In this document: positions 48,901 to 61,459 of the stretch, piece after piece
Layout: each line of letters opens with the position of its first letter
Numbering within the stretch: position 1 is the stretch's first letter
Assembly: GCF_003369915.1 (NCBI RefSeq)
Contig: NC_046674.1
Coordinates: 9,238,001 to 9,302,000 of the forward strand
Reading direction: 5' to 3'
DNA length: 64,000 nt
Source of the DNA: Drosophila miranda
Taxonomy: Eukaryota; Arthropoda; Insecta; Diptera; Drosophilidae
Position numbers and translations under genes: made by a program
Notes under the pieces: generated by a model
What the model saw: only the letters and a program-made list of their open reading frames with translations
What the model was told of the DNA's origin: nothing
The model's database searches: none

Positions 48901-51900
48901 TATTTAGAATTGAGACTTGTCCATACAATATTCGGAACAACAAACAAATTGATATGAATTTTTACTTTTTGAAAAGTGTTACAATGATAAACAAAAAATT
49001 GAATATACAACGTAAATATATACCTACCCATAAATTACAATATGAGAATGTAAATTAAAAGAACACCTCGGCTTTTACTATATTTCCACGTTCAATATTC
49101 GCACGCCCTTGAAGCTTTCCTGTCCTTATCGCAGAGCAAGCCTGCCCTGCGGGTTCAGCGCGTGGCTCTTGCGCATATCGCTTTGGAGTATCCGTTCATA
49201 CAATGGCCGAAAAACATGCTCGATCAACTTCAATTGCCAATGGTTGAAAAGTCATTTGTTAATTGGTATTGAGTGGACAATACAATACAGTACTCGTAGA
49301 GGGGCGCAACGAATTTGATTTGTGTTTGCTGGCCCACAAATTGAATTGCAATGGAATTGGAATTGCTATTGCTGTTGCTTCGAATGCCTAATCCCACACA
49401 CCATGTCTGAAGGCAAGCTGGGTTCAAGCAGAGGCAGAGACAGAGGAAGAGAAAGAGAAAGAGCTGGCTGAATGAGCGGGCATTACAGGCAATTGAACTG
49501 AACTGGCCTGGTCTGGTCTGGCCGTTTGGGCCAATTAGGTAACCTCCGATGCTCCATTCGGCCATTGGGCCGCTCTCAATGCGAAGCATCACTCTTCAGA
49601 GACCATCACAGACACAGAAATAGAAACAGACACAGGCAGAGCACTCTGTCAGAGATCGTGGTCGTGGTCGTGGTCGTTGTCGTGGTATTGGCTTGTCATC
49701 TTTTGTGACAAGATGCAAAATGGAAAGGCATGCCAACGTGGGAATACGGGGTACGTTACTGTCTGCGGCCAGAGAGGGGTCCCATCGCATCCTTGACATC
49801 GCATTGGACCATTTGTGATGGGTTCGATGAGAGTTGAGAGCGAGCCCCTCCAGGAAACTCGACTCGGAGCCAATTAGTGGCAGCCAAAAACTACAATAGT
49901 TGGCGAGTCTATAACGCCTTGTCGAGACAAATTATTGGTTGGGGAGAGGGATGGGGAAGGAGATGGGGGAGCCTGGAGTTGTTTGCCGCTTTCAAGGCTG
50001 GCGATGATTTAAAATAATTAATCTATGCCCTGGTCTGCTCTGCTCTGCTCTGCACTAGGTCTGGTCTACTCAATGGATGGGACGATGATGATGATGTTGT
50101 TGCATCTTGATTGAGCCAAGGTCTGACTGTTTTGACTGATTTTTACACGACTGCAGAAGTTGGTTTACTTTTGATTTTCTTTTGTTGCTGTGGTTTTCAT
50201 TTCGGTTTCTTGTAATTTGTAATGTAAAACCGTTTGCTGCGCGCGATTGTGCAATCTTTTGGCATTTGAAATTACACCTTTTCTGATAGGCTTATTTGTG
50301 CTTGGCATTACAAGCCTATTCCCTGGTCTAGTGGCAGTTCTTATCGGTTACCCCTATCGCACCGGCGACACGATGGGTACTTTCTCCAACTTTCGCATAA
50401 AGCATTTATTATGGGTCTACTTTTGACACGCTCGGGCGCGCTCTTCTCATAGGAATTGTCAAATGTTATTGAATTGATATGCAAGGTGAATATCTAATTG
50501 ATTGCAAAACAGAAGCGTGGGAATGTTTCCGGGTTCGGTTCCTTATTAAATTCAGTGGATATATCTGAAAGGCCTGGCTCCTAGCCTAACCCTACCCTAT
50601 ACAACATTCACCGAGTCCTCATTTACTTTCACAGCACCTTCAAGGCCCCGCTGCCAATAAACCTTTCTGAACACCCGAAAAGAAAACACCGAAAGCCCCA
50701 TTGAGACCAATTCAAGATCAAAGTGGCAGTGCAAAAGCGGGGAGAAACAAAAATTACACAAATATTTACAATAATAACTGAAGAAACGATCAATACGAAT
50801 ATGAAACGAGCGTTTAAGAAAAGTGTTGACTTGACTTGAGGGCGCCCCAATCAGCAGAGCAGCTTTCAAAAAGGCACCTAAAAACAAAAGGCTCACCAGG
50901 CAAGCAGCCAACCAGCCAACCATCCACCAATCCAACAAGCAATCACTTTCAAAAACAAGAAAAAGGTTGACTTCGATCTTCGGAACAATGAAAAATTGCC
51001 GTGTCCAAGGGAGCAGTGTAATTACGTATAACAAAGATGTTTGAGTTGAGCAAAGTTTCAACAACTAACCGTAAAACAGAAACACTCTCAAGTCAAGTAG
51101 CACGTCCATCCGCAGGGGGGATGGGTTCCACGTCCATGGGGACTCAGGTGGGGGTTGGGATAGAAACGTAGGTCAGGTTCGCCAACAAGATTAATTGAGG
51201 TAATTTTGGCCAAATGATTTGGCTGGCACTTCCAGCTAAAAACCGCAAATAAAACTAATCCAACTACCAAATGTGTATCCGAGACTAAAGTAAAAGCAAT
51301 GGCAAATCATTCACAGATTGCCCAGAGAGTTTACAATGTCTTTTGGGATGATGCCCAGAAATGAGACGATGATCATAATGATGATCGTGCTAGACGTTGG
51401 CAGCAGACGTCGCCACCATAGCCGCCGCCGCTGCTGCTGCTACTGCTGCCGCGGCAGAGGGCACAGACATAGTTATGGGTATGGGTATGGGCACCCGCCT
51501 GATGGAGATCGTCGTTTTGTGCATTTGCATTCATTATGTTTGGCACCGTCGACGCGTCCACAACGCCACCGCACAACGCAAATCGCTCACTGCTCTGCTC
51601 ATCGGAGATCGGAGATTGGAGATCGGAGTTCGAAGATCGCTATTCGGATCTAGGCACACTGCCTGGCACACACTTCTTGGAGTGCTCCAACAGCCGCAAC
51701 CGCAACCTGATCGGTGGTTCGCTGTCGATCGTTCTTTCTGCTCGTCATTTTCATTTTAATTTTCATTTGTTTTTTGTGTTTTGTTTTGTTGTTGTTTTGT
51801 TGTGTTGTGTTGTGCAATTTCTTGTCGAAAAATGCTTCCAATCTGGATTTGTGTACCGAGCTCTTAACGTTTGTCTTCTGTCTGCGCATCGCATCGCGTG

Positions 51901-52026
51901 AGTGCCTCTTTTTGCTGTCGATCAACTTGACCTTTCTGCACACCGAGATCGTAGCTAGAAAATAGCTGAAATTCTTTTCAAATTGTGCCTGCCACCGAAT
52001 CGGAATTCGAATTCAAATACAGAAAA
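48901..52026. other. Intergenic region between path and the secreted-protein gene
   Basis: About 3.1 kb without a recognisable gene. It has simple GA-rich (49431-49465), GTGGTC-rich (49655-49680) and CTGCT-rich (50035-50055) stretches, and a 7-bp hairpin CTTGTCA/TGACAAG near 49693. The 5' UTR and promoter of the next gene should be at the right end, but I found no core motif. Confidence 0.4.
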
Positions 52027-53095
52027 ATGCCATCGCCATATGTGATCTCCTTGATCACGCTCCTCTATCTATGCTTGAGTCCGGCCACCATTGCCCAAGA
52101 CTCGCAGTTTGCGGAACGCAATCATAAGGTGTGTAAACGGAAACCCCCTGTTGTGGCCTGACCATAAATAATTCTGTCGTAAAACCCATTTCAAGAAACG
52201 TCAAATCTATCGCGAGCAAGTTCTGCCACATGCGGGTGGCAAGGTGCCCGAAACCGCCTTCGAAACGGATCGCCTCTTTCTGAATCGGCTTCAGAAGGAG
52301 GGCATAGCGGTGCCCGACGGCATTGTGCCCGAGCAGCGCAGTCCGCAGGTAAATCAGTCAGCAGAAGATCCCTTTCCGGAAGGTTCCATCCATCCATCCG
52401 TTCTAAATCGGATTTTCTCTGTTCCGTCCCAAGGTCTATCAATACTACAACAAACCCACGCGTACCGTCTTTCACATCGCCCTCAGCTCCGATGGAAGGT
52501 ACACGCCCCGTGAAGGTCGCTATCACTACCGCAATGTGCCCACCGTGGAGACCACCTATCTGTATCCCCAGGCAGTGGGTCGCCAGCACGTGCTGGTGCC
52601 CCCAAAGCACGCTCTGCCGGTCTACAGGCAGCTCCAGCTGCACAATCCATTGCTCAATCAAGTGAGATTGCAGCCCAAGAAAAGTGAGTCAAGATTTGGG
52701 TGGTTTCTCCTCTCCTTCATGGCTCATGGCTCTTCCCCTTCCGATGGCTTTTAGTGCCCAATTTTCTTGACCTGGCCCCCACCGTGGGCAAGAGCCACTC
52801 ATCGTCAGCAGCCGGATCGGCCAAGGCGCAGTCTTATCAGAATGTGAATCTCCTGCATGGTCACAGTCCGGTGCTGCCCCCCTTCAAGAAGACCGTCCGT
52901 GGAAGCAAGACCTACGTGGACAGCTATGGTACAACTCATGTGAGTAGAGGGGCTCCTCTTGGGGGGACGACTTATAATCGCTAGTTAAATGATGTAATCC
53001 TCTTCCTCTGGTTGCCTCTCTTTTAGCTCTTCAGCGAGTTTGACGATCTGTTGAACAAATTGGACTTGCATCAGACGGCGCACAAGATTTATTAG
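52027..53095 (+). CDS. Secreted protein of unknown function
   Basis: Join 52027-52128, 52196-52348, 52434-52683, 52755-52939 and 53027-53095, 252 residues, in frame with GT..AG ends. The start MPSPYVISLITLLYLCLSPA is a signal peptide, probably cut near ATIA|QDS. The mature part has a KRQIYREQVLP segment, tyrosine- and proline-rich stretches (YQYYNKP, YLYPQAVGRQHVLVPPKH), a serine/alanine-rich part and the end FDDLLNKLDLHQTAHKIY. It has almost no cysteine, so it is not a chitin-binding or protease-inhibitor type. I do not recognise a family. Tyr/Pro content and the neighbouring chitin-binding gene allow a cuticle or eggshell role, but that is inference. AATAAA lies near 53421. Confidence 0.75.
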
Positions 53096-53804
53096 GATTT
53101 TAAGACCCTCCTAACTTTAGTAGAATTTGCCCACTCCATTCATAAAGTGCAACATTCCCATTATCTAACTGCATATCATTTCAAAACATTGGCCATATAC
53201 GACTACACATATAATGGCACACTTCGCACCGACCGATTAATGCTTTCCCATTCCCATTCCCAATTATTGCAAGCACCTATCCCACCCTATCCAGCCCCCT
53301 CCCCCCAATACCATTATGCTTAGTGTATTATAGTGTGTAAGCCCAAGCAAAAAACGAAATGGAAATGGAAATTCATCGTTTTTCGCTAGTTAAGCGTAAG
53401 CAATTTTTGTTGTCTTGCAAAATAAAGTTAGCCCCCCATATTGTTCCCAGTCATCAGTCATATTTACTACTCGTCTCGCACAAGTATACATGTGTATCAT
53501 CATCAGTGCGCCACTGTGGTGGCTCCTACCTTACTTTTTCTTCGTTTGCTTTTGGACACAACATAATGGTAACACAGCACACAGTAATTTGCCAATTTTG
53601 GGGGAAAAAAGAGCTTGAGCAAACAGCTTCCCCCCGCCCCCGAACACAGAAACGAAACGAATCGAATCGAAAGTTGCCACGAACAGAAGACCGTTAGCTG
53701 TACGAGTGCCCGTATTAGCGGCAGGCTAGGCTACCCTTGAAAGCTCTTGGTCCCACTCTGGCTGGTCCGAAGTGGCGTTCGGCTGCCTGGCGGAAAACTG
53801 TATT

Positions 53805-53839
53805 TCAGTGTGATTTTCAAACCCAAGTCGGTCGGTTGT
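53805..53839 (+). promoter_or_regulatory. Inr plus DPE core promoter of the chitin-binding gene
   Basis: Initiator TCAGTG at 53805-53810 puts +1 at A 53807. GGTTG at 53834-53838 is exactly +28 to +32 and fits the DPE consensus RGWYV. The spacing is the strict one needed for DPE function. The 5' UTR would be 116 bases. There is no TATA box, as expected. Confidence 0.55.
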
Positions 53840-53922
53840 TACTCCAAATCCGACTCCGACTCCAATTCCTACTCCAGTTACAGTTCCAGTTAAAACTCGT
53901 AGGCGGATCATTTGCCCCCAAG

Positions 53923-54771
53923 ATGCTCTCACTCTCGCTGATGCTGATCGTACTGGGAGCCGCTGTGGCCATTGAAGTGCAGGTGAGGATCATCCGCGTG
54001 ACTAGGGGGACGGGCTCAAGTGCAATTATGCTGAGGAATCAATTAAGAGGAGCGTGTGCCACCCAATTGACAAAGCTTTTGGACTATGTTGGCGCTGGGC
54101 TCTGTACTCCGTTCACTTTTGACCCAAAAATTGTAACATAACATGCAATTGTGGCACTCCACTCACACACGTTTGATCGTTTGAGGCAGAGAGGAGGCTG
54201 CTAGGAGGCTGTGGGGCGGCTGTGAAACCGGTTGGGGCACGAACTTTCTTATGCAATCTCCACATTTGATATGTTTACAGAAATTCGGATATCTGTTTAA
54301 TCCCCCTCAACCGGAACATCCGCGGCATGAGGAGAAACAAGATCTGAACAAGATACCGGGTGTGGCTGGCGTAGATTATCCTATATATCACGAGGTGCCC
54401 CACACCCAATTCAGCTGTCATAATGTCCCCGCCGTTCCGGGAATGTATGCGAATGTGGAGACTGGCTGCCAGGCCTACCACGTGTGCCACGATGGACGCG
54501 AAGGACACCAGGGTGCCAAGTTTCTGTGCACAAATGGCACTATCTTCAACCAGAAGGAGTTTGCCTGCGATTGGTGGTACAATGTCAAGTGCGAGGAGGC
54601 CATCAGTCTATATCAGTAAGTTTTCGTACATACCTGATGTTGGGTTATTATAAACTTTAAATAATTTTCAGCTTGAATGCCGATCCGGAGCATAATCCCT
54701 ACTTTCCGAAAAAGAAGCCTGAACTCGAACATCTGGACCATGATGCTGGAAAGTTTCTGATTCAAGCCTAA
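53923..54771 (+). CDS. Single-domain chitin-binding protein (CBM14, CPAP1 type)
   Basis: Join 53923-53982, 54281-54615 and 54672-54771, 164 residues, in frame. The start MLSLSLMLIVLGAAVAIEVQ is a signal peptide coded by exon 1. Exon 2 has a leader with PIYHEVPHTQFSC and then one peritrophin-A domain with six cysteines: FSCHNVP, TGCQAYHVCHDG, KFLCTNGTIFNQ, FACDWWYNVKC. The aromatic residues expected for chitin contact (Y and W) are present. The tail, HLNADPEHNPYFP, is hydrophilic. One CBM14 domain and this length fit the CPAP1 family of cuticular proteins, which act outside epidermal or tracheal cells in cuticle assembly. AATAAA lies near 54822. Confidence 0.88.
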
Positions 54772-55310
54772 TATACTCTTCACTCTCATTTCATCGCGAT
54801 GCACATTTTCCGTTTTGTAAATAAAACCTTTTTTTTTTTTGTTTTTAATCATCTCGAGGATGGTTGTTAATTGGTCGCAGCAATGTTCCTGCATTAAGCA
54901 GATACTGGTGATTAGGAAGCATGTGCGAGAAATCTCGACTAAAGTTTGCTTGCTCTCCTGATATTAAAACATAATAATTTTCTTTAATATAAATTTGTTT
55001 TCTTTTTAAACCCGTTAGTTACGTTCGACTTGTTGAACTAGTTCAAAATTGAGTGGTGTGGTTCCTGTCAGCGATGGTAGTTTAATGGTACTCACAGTTG
55101 ATATTTATTTGAGAGTGTGACAGCAAAACGTCCTGGGGACTGATTTCGTACAATTTTACCAATTGTACCTATATAATATATATATTTAATAATAATAAAG
55201 TTAATAATTTAAATATTTAATGTTTTACTATCGTTTGATACATATCGTATAAAAATATCGATATTTACATTTCGCTAGCTTTTTTATTTAATCGGTAGAT
55301 TAATGGCTTA
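54772..55310. other. 3' end of the chitin-binding gene and AT-rich flank
   Basis: After the poly(A) signal near 54822 the sequence is AT-rich. An ATATCGATATTT (DRE-like) word lies near 55254-55265. I see no gene. Confidence 0.35.
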
Positions 55311-55370
55311 ATTTGCAAGTGAGACGGTACATTTTGGTATATTTCTGATGGTCTTGCCACCATGTTTAGC
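55311..55370 (+). repeat. Dispersed promoter repeat, short fragment E
   Basis: GTGAGACGGTACATTTTGG, TATATTTCTGATGGTC and TTGCC follow the 3' third of the repeat, but the Motif 1 end is missing. No gene starts just after it. It is probably an old or inactive copy near copy F. Confidence 0.5.
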
Positions 55371-55689
55371 TCACACACCTTTCCAATTTTATATTTTTCA
55401 TAGTCTTTTCCAATATTACGCGTTGTGGACTCATAATGTCCAATGCACAAATGTAGAAACCATGTAGCAATTCAACTTAGAGCCATGCCCCAGGCCACAT
55501 CGAATACTAGCTCGTGATCACTATCGAATTCCTGATCGTTTCAAAATCTAAATTTTTTTAAAAATTTCGAAAAAAGGCATTTCAAAAAGTGGATAACGGA
55601 GATTTTTCCTACTGGCGCTTCCATGGGGCTTAGATGAAAAAAACGGGCAAAATATTTTTGAAACGTACACATTTCCCCGTCAGGTGTCG

Positions 55690-56053
55690 CCCTTGGTAAT
55701 TACATATAAATGTAGTAATTATGTAGCAACTGTGTAGTTACCATTTATGTAAATTAATTTAGTGGAAATTGTTGACCGGTTTTTCTTAAACCTTATTTTA
55801 TAAGAAATGCAATATAGATGAAAACATACATTGAACCGGTCTTGTAGAAAATTAATTTAATAATAAGATAAAACTATTAGTTCAGACCTGAATGTCCAGC
55901 TAACTAGTAATATTGTCGAGGAATATGTTGGAATTATGAATACAAATAATTCGTCAGTATATTTACGGTATATTTTTAAAGTAAGACTGTATGCTTCGGA
56001 ATATTTCTGAGGGTCGGACGGTATATTTTATTGATAAGTACGCTGTCACACTG
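55690..56053 (+). promoter_or_regulatory. Dispersed promoter repeat, copy F (upstream of the FBXO28-like gene)
   Basis: The best continuous copy. In order it has TGTAGCAACTGTGTAGTTAC (55721-55740), TTAAACCTTATTTTATAA, CTTGTAGAAAATTAAT, GCTAACTAGTAATATT, AATTCGTCAGTATATTTACG, GTATATTTTTAAAGTAAGAC, GAGGGTCGGACGGTATAT and TGTCACACTG (56044-56053). The end is a Motif 1 word with one change. The FBXO28-like ATG lies 107 bases beyond. Copies A and D have the same parts in the same order. Confidence 0.72.
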
Positions 56054-56159
56054 GATGTGAGACTGAGACAGAAAAATATAGTTCCAGACTTTTTTGTGTT
56101 TGCAAACAACTTCCTCATTTCTGAGGAACAAAATTGGGGAAATTGGATAGAGATTCAAC

Positions 56160-57223
56160 ATGAATTTACTTGACTTACCGCAGACAGTGCTGATGGACAT
56201 ATTCGAGTATATGCCGTATGACGAAGTTGCCAAAAAGCGCGAGGTAAGCAGTTGTATGAGAAGTGCATAAAATCCGACCTGTGACTAACTCTGGATGGTT
56301 CCACGAAACTCTCCTCCTGCCAGGTGTGCACTCACTTCAATTATACGGGCCAGCAAGTGCTGAACCTGGGATTCAACAAGATTATCATGGAACATGCCAA
56401 GATTTTCAAGCGTATCAAGTCTATGCTGCCGCGTCGCGAATCGGAGCGAAGGTAAGTCCAGATAGGAGCAGCACCGAGATCTTTGTGAATGCATCTTCGC
56501 ACTGCTTGCAGGAATCACCCCCTGTCGCGGCACTCGGACATACTCACATCCATTGAGACGCGCATATCCATGCTGACGATGACCTATTCGAAGTTTATTG
56601 ACCTCAATATGTGCTGCTTCATACCAGGCCGTGTCCTGGACGAGATTGGCGAGATTCTGAGACTGCTGCTGACAACATCAAAACCATTGCGTCCGCACGA
56701 AGTGCTGCAGGAGCTACGTGACATCTCCTCCATGGCCATTGAGCACTTTGATGAGAAGATTGCCACTGATTTCAAGCAAGAACACCGTAAGCAGCTGGCC
56801 GAGTCCTCGGGTACACGACTGCTAGTCTGTGGCCCCCTGGGGGATATCAGCTTTAGTGGCGTCAAACGGGAGTGCCAGCCCGTGGATCATGCCATTGTCC
56901 AGCAGGCCATAGTGCAGCTGGCTCCACTCAGTGCCGGCAACCAAGCCAATTCCACTCGTGGACGCCTCAACATAATGCTGCAGCGGCAATACCAGCAGCA
57001 AAGGCTGCTCGCGTCGAAGGTGCGCAGTCTGGAGGCTGCCCGCAAGACACAGGATCGCCGCCTACATGAGGCGACGGGCTGCATAACAGAACTGACCACC
57101 CAGGTGTCGGAGCTGAAGCGTCAGCTGGAGGATGTGGTGGCCAACACGCCCAGTGTTGCTGTCAAACGCCAGGCGGTGAGCAGCTCAGACTGCCTGCCAG
57201 CCCTTAAGAAACCCAAGGTCTAG
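56160..57223 (+). CDS. FBXO28-like F-box protein
   Basis: Join 56160-56243, 56324-56451 and 56512-57223, 307 residues, in frame. The start MNLLDLPQTVLMDIFEYMPY with DEVAKKREVCTHF is an F-box, which binds Skp1 in SCF ubiquitin ligases. The next part (VLNLGFNKIIMEHAKIFKRI, SMLPRRESERRNHPLSRHSD) and the C-terminal coiled coil (about residues 225-285) follow human FBXO28 closely. The tail has AVKRQAVSSSDCLPALKKPK, a likely basic nuclear signal. FBXO28 is linked to MYC and topoisomerase II control in nuclei, and the fly role is inferred from that. The D. melanogaster match is probably CG3428, from memory. The promoter repeat copy F ends 107 bases upstream. Confidence 0.88.
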
Positions 57224-57690
57224 CCAACAAATTAGAGCAGAAAAAGTAAGCAGATTAGACTAGAAGTGTAGAAGTGTGACCCCATCCCCTCCAAAGAGAG
57301 AGAAGTGATGTGAAGGGAAGAGAAACGTGTGTGTAATGTAGCCCATAACTTATAGACAGTACAGTGCAGCTCTGATATATCGCGTTAAGATTTATTGTTG
57401 CACTTGTTACTTAAATATTGTATTATTACTACTATATAAATACATTGAACATCTAATGAAGGTTTTTCTCTTTTTTCATTCAGAAAATTGCCGCTTCGCT
57501 CCTTGTTTTTTGGTTGAATGAAAAGTACTCTTTCTGTGTGTAATATGAAGTGTCCTGTAGTCCTGTAGTGTGGCTAGGCTTTTGTCTTTAGTTAAATGTT
57601 TCCATGATAGTAACTTTAGCTTTCGTTAGTTTTTTTATTACTTTTTATTGCGAGTGCCGGGATGTCCATTCTGCGCTATTGCTACGGATG

Positions 57691-57722
<32 letters not shown>

Positions 57723-58418
57723 CTCTCTCTATGCGGGGGCTGTGTCTGGATGCTATGGTAATTAACGTTAGCTTAACCGTATAAAAGGTAGTATAAATTG
57801 CAACATGTTAGCATTATCCGTTCTTTGAGGGAGTGGTCTCCCGACTTAATCCATACATATACATATACACTAGGGGCTGTCTCTACTAAATATATACAAT
57901 AACACAAAGGATGGGAAGGGGAGGGGACGCAGAGGTTAATAACATTTCTCGGGTTAAGGGTAGGGGTTGGGGTAGGAATAGGAGGGACAGTGGTAGTACA
58001 GTGCATAACAAAAAACTACAATTTAAAATGGAAAACAAAAAAAAATTCATTGCAAACTTCTTATACGTATATCCTCACAAATTTCTGTATAAACTAGATA
58101 AATTGAAAGCATTGCCACACATTGAAATGTAAATGGGATCATCCAATCCGATCCACTTCGATCCTATACTCTCTTATTTTACAGTTAGTAATAGTGTCAG
58201 TTAGTGTGTTAACTGGGAGATAAATCGTATATGTATATCCGTGTTTCGATGCGCTTCGCATTCATTTCCAATGTGTACTCCTGGGCCTGGGCTTTGGGCG
58301 AATCACATGCGTATACAATTATTTTTCTTTATAATCTATGTACAACACAGCGTCTTTTTCTTTGCCGTATGAATATCTGTGGGGTAGCGCCGCCAGATTA
58401 GTAACGACGCCGACGGTG
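57224..58418. other. Convergent 3' UTRs of the FBXO28-like gene and Jarid2
   Basis: The two genes end towards each other. A (CT)n run lies at about 57691-57718. A minus-strand AATAAA lies at about 57644-57649 and would give Jarid2 a 3' UTR of about 780 bases, overlapping the other gene's 3' region. No canonical plus-strand AATAAA was found for the FBXO28-like gene. Confidence 0.4.
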
Positions 58419-61400
58419 CTACTTTTTCTTTACGGCCGCCTTGTGGTGTATCTTCTCCTGCAGCTGGCGTATCAACTGCTGTATGTCGTCCACGTTGTAT
58501 GCGTAAATGAGCTTGCATTGCTTCGCCTGGATGTTGCCATTGTTGAGGTTCTTTAGGGCGTGCTGCAAACAGTAGACGTTGCCGTCGTCGGTGCGCACCA
58601 TGGATATGTACAGATTGGCACGACAGAGATCGCATTCACTTTCGATGGACTTGTGCGGTGGCTGTTGTTGCTTCTTGGCCTTTTGGCCCTTTTCGGCCTG
58701 CACTTTTTCGGTGGATGTCACGCCAGCGGCCTGAAACGCACAAAATTATAATTTATAGTTTATACTGAATGAAACCCAAGGATCGTGGAAGGGAAGACTC
58801 ACTCTAAGCTGTTCTCGTGCTGCAGATTCCTTCTCGCAGACCTCGTTCAGCATGGGCAGCATTTGATGGAGGGTATCGGGGTTGACGCGCTGGTCATAGC
58901 CCAGGGCGAACAGCAGCTGTTCCAGCGAGAACATTGCTGGCTCGCAGCTCTCATGGATGTCCTGAAACATTTCAAATTGATAAGCCTTGATTCTCCCGAT
59001 TGCAACATGGAATGTGGACAGACTTACCCTGAAATCATCTTTGGCCAAATCCAGCCACGACATGGTGGCGAAATAGACACTCTCCGAGACCACATAGCCG
59101 GTGGCCAGGCTGGAGGTGTAGGCCCGGGGAAAGACCACAATAAACTCGCCAGGCTTCTGCTCGATGCGGCACAGAGACACCCCCCGGTCCGTCAGCATGT
59201 GCGGGGGCACCATCACCGTATCGCAGGGCAGCCAAATGGTCTTGTTCTGGCAGTGGGTGGGGATCAGCGATGTGAGTGCGGATCTGAAATTGGCGCTCTG
59301 ATCGTCGGGTATGCCGTACCACAGCTTGGAGGCACCCGTGTGGAGGTATTCAATCCAGGACAGACCATGCGGATCCCGGTACCAGCAGCACGCCGAGAAG
59401 AGCATGCCCACGTGGAGGGTGGGCACGGTGACGCCCATCACGGGTCCCAACGAACGCAGCACTGAGCCAGCATTGTTGGTGAGAACCTTGAGGTTCCACG
59501 GATGGCGAGCATAGTTCGAGCCCTTGCCCTTGGGACCGGGACTGGGGAAGCCATAGCCCCAGCCAGAGCTGTCGATGGATCCCGAATGGACACACACATG
59601 ACTGTCGCGGACGGCGACATGGCGCCAGAACTCGGCCTCCACCTCGTTGACGGTGGGATCGGTGCTCTTGAACCACAGAGCCATTGTGTTCCTCGCGATG
59701 CGGTAGAACTGGCTGAGGGGCATGCTCCTGCCCTTGACAATGCACTCCATGGACACGCCATCGATCTCCTCCTCCGACTCCTCATCCTCGTCGCTGCTCA
59801 GGTCATCCTCCTCGTTCGAGACGCTCTCCGTGTTGACAAACCGATCCGCATTCCGTCTGGCTCTGGCCTCCCGCTTGGCCCAGTCCGCCTCGACCTCGTC
59901 GAAGAGCTTCTGGCGCTCGGCCGGCGACAGGGTGTCGTAGGGCAACAGGTACTTGCAGTAGATGTCATCCAGCTTGGTCACCCGGTCCTGGGCCAGCTTC
60001 GGTATGCACATTTCCTCGGCCACACGCGACCACTTCTTCTTCTCGATGACCTCCTTGAGGCCGCCCAGTTCCTGGACGGTGTGATAGAGCCGCGGCAGAT
60101 CCACCTCCATGCCGCCAATCCAAGGCGGATGATTCATCGTAATGCTCTGGGTGGCCAGGTACTTCTTGATGGCACTCAACTCCTTGGCACTGGGCCCCCA
60201 CCGATGCAGCATCTTGTGCACGTACTGATTGTACGCCGTGAACCGCATCTCGTCCGATATCCGACACTCTGGCTTGAAGCTAGCTGGTGGAATGATCTTA
60301 CAGATCCCAAACCTGGCCGCAATCGGTGTGATTCGCTCGATGAACTCGATGGGATCGGCAAACTCCTTCTCCGTCGGACGGAAAATGGGTGCCTCCACCA
60401 TTTGGGTGGGATCGTCGTGCCGAGGGAAGGCCGTATTATTGGCCATCTTGATGGGCGTGTCATCCTTGTACTTTTTGGCCACGGCCGCCGCTGTTGAGCT
60501 GGTCTGGGCCGCTGTCCGCGACTTTGCGGAGCCCGAGAAGAGCGACGAATTTGAATTGACACGCACCAAACTCGACGAGGCACCGCCTGCGCCTGCGCCT
60601 GTGCCTGTGCCTGCGCCGGCGGCTCCCGCTCCCGCTCCAGATGCCGCTGAGGTGCTGGCCTTGGGCAGGCTCTTCAGGCTGGTTGTGGAGGCGGCATCAT
60701 TGTTGGACGCCGCATGGAAGAGCGTCTTTACGAGCTCGTTCGTGTTCAGGGACTCGGGCAGCGGCTTCGAATTGGTGTCCATCTGGGCCTTGGTCACCAG
60801 CGTGGCCTGCATCACCACCTTCTGGTTGGGTCCATCGGGGCCCTCGCGTCCCAGCTTGACGGCCACTCCCTGGATGCCGCCGTCGCCGCTGCCACCGACA
60901 CCCGCTCCCTGCAGGGGTATGTAGAAAGTGGCTCCCTCGGGATCCGAGTCGCCGCTCGGCTCCACTGCTGCTGTTGGCGGAGGAGGGGCCACCTGCTGCT
61001 GTTGCTTCTTGGCTGCCCTTCCCGGTCCCGTCTTGGGTTTCGATCCCTCAATCTTGCAGTTTTCGGTGGGACTGAGCGTCAGTTGGACGGCAGTGGCCGC
61101 TGCAGCGGCTGCCGCCCGCTTCTTGGTCGGCGACCGCTCACTCAACGCATTCGGCACTGGTGCTGCAGCCGCTGGCGGTGGCGTCGGGGCGGGCTCCACC
61201 CGATTGCGGCGATTGCCTGGCTTGGCCCCCGCAGGGGTCTCCTCTTCCTTGCCGAAGGCATAGACAGATTCGCTTCCTCGCTTCGCTGAAGCACTCGGTG
61301 CTGCCGCAGGTGGTGGCTGCTTCGTCTCTGCCTGTTGCTGGGTCGTCGCCTTGTTCGCCTTCTGGTTGTACACTGGCGTCCGCTTGGGCGTGGGCGGAGT

Positions 61401-61426
61401 GGGTGGCGGTGGTGGTGGCGGAGACA

Positions 61427-61459
<33 letters not shown>

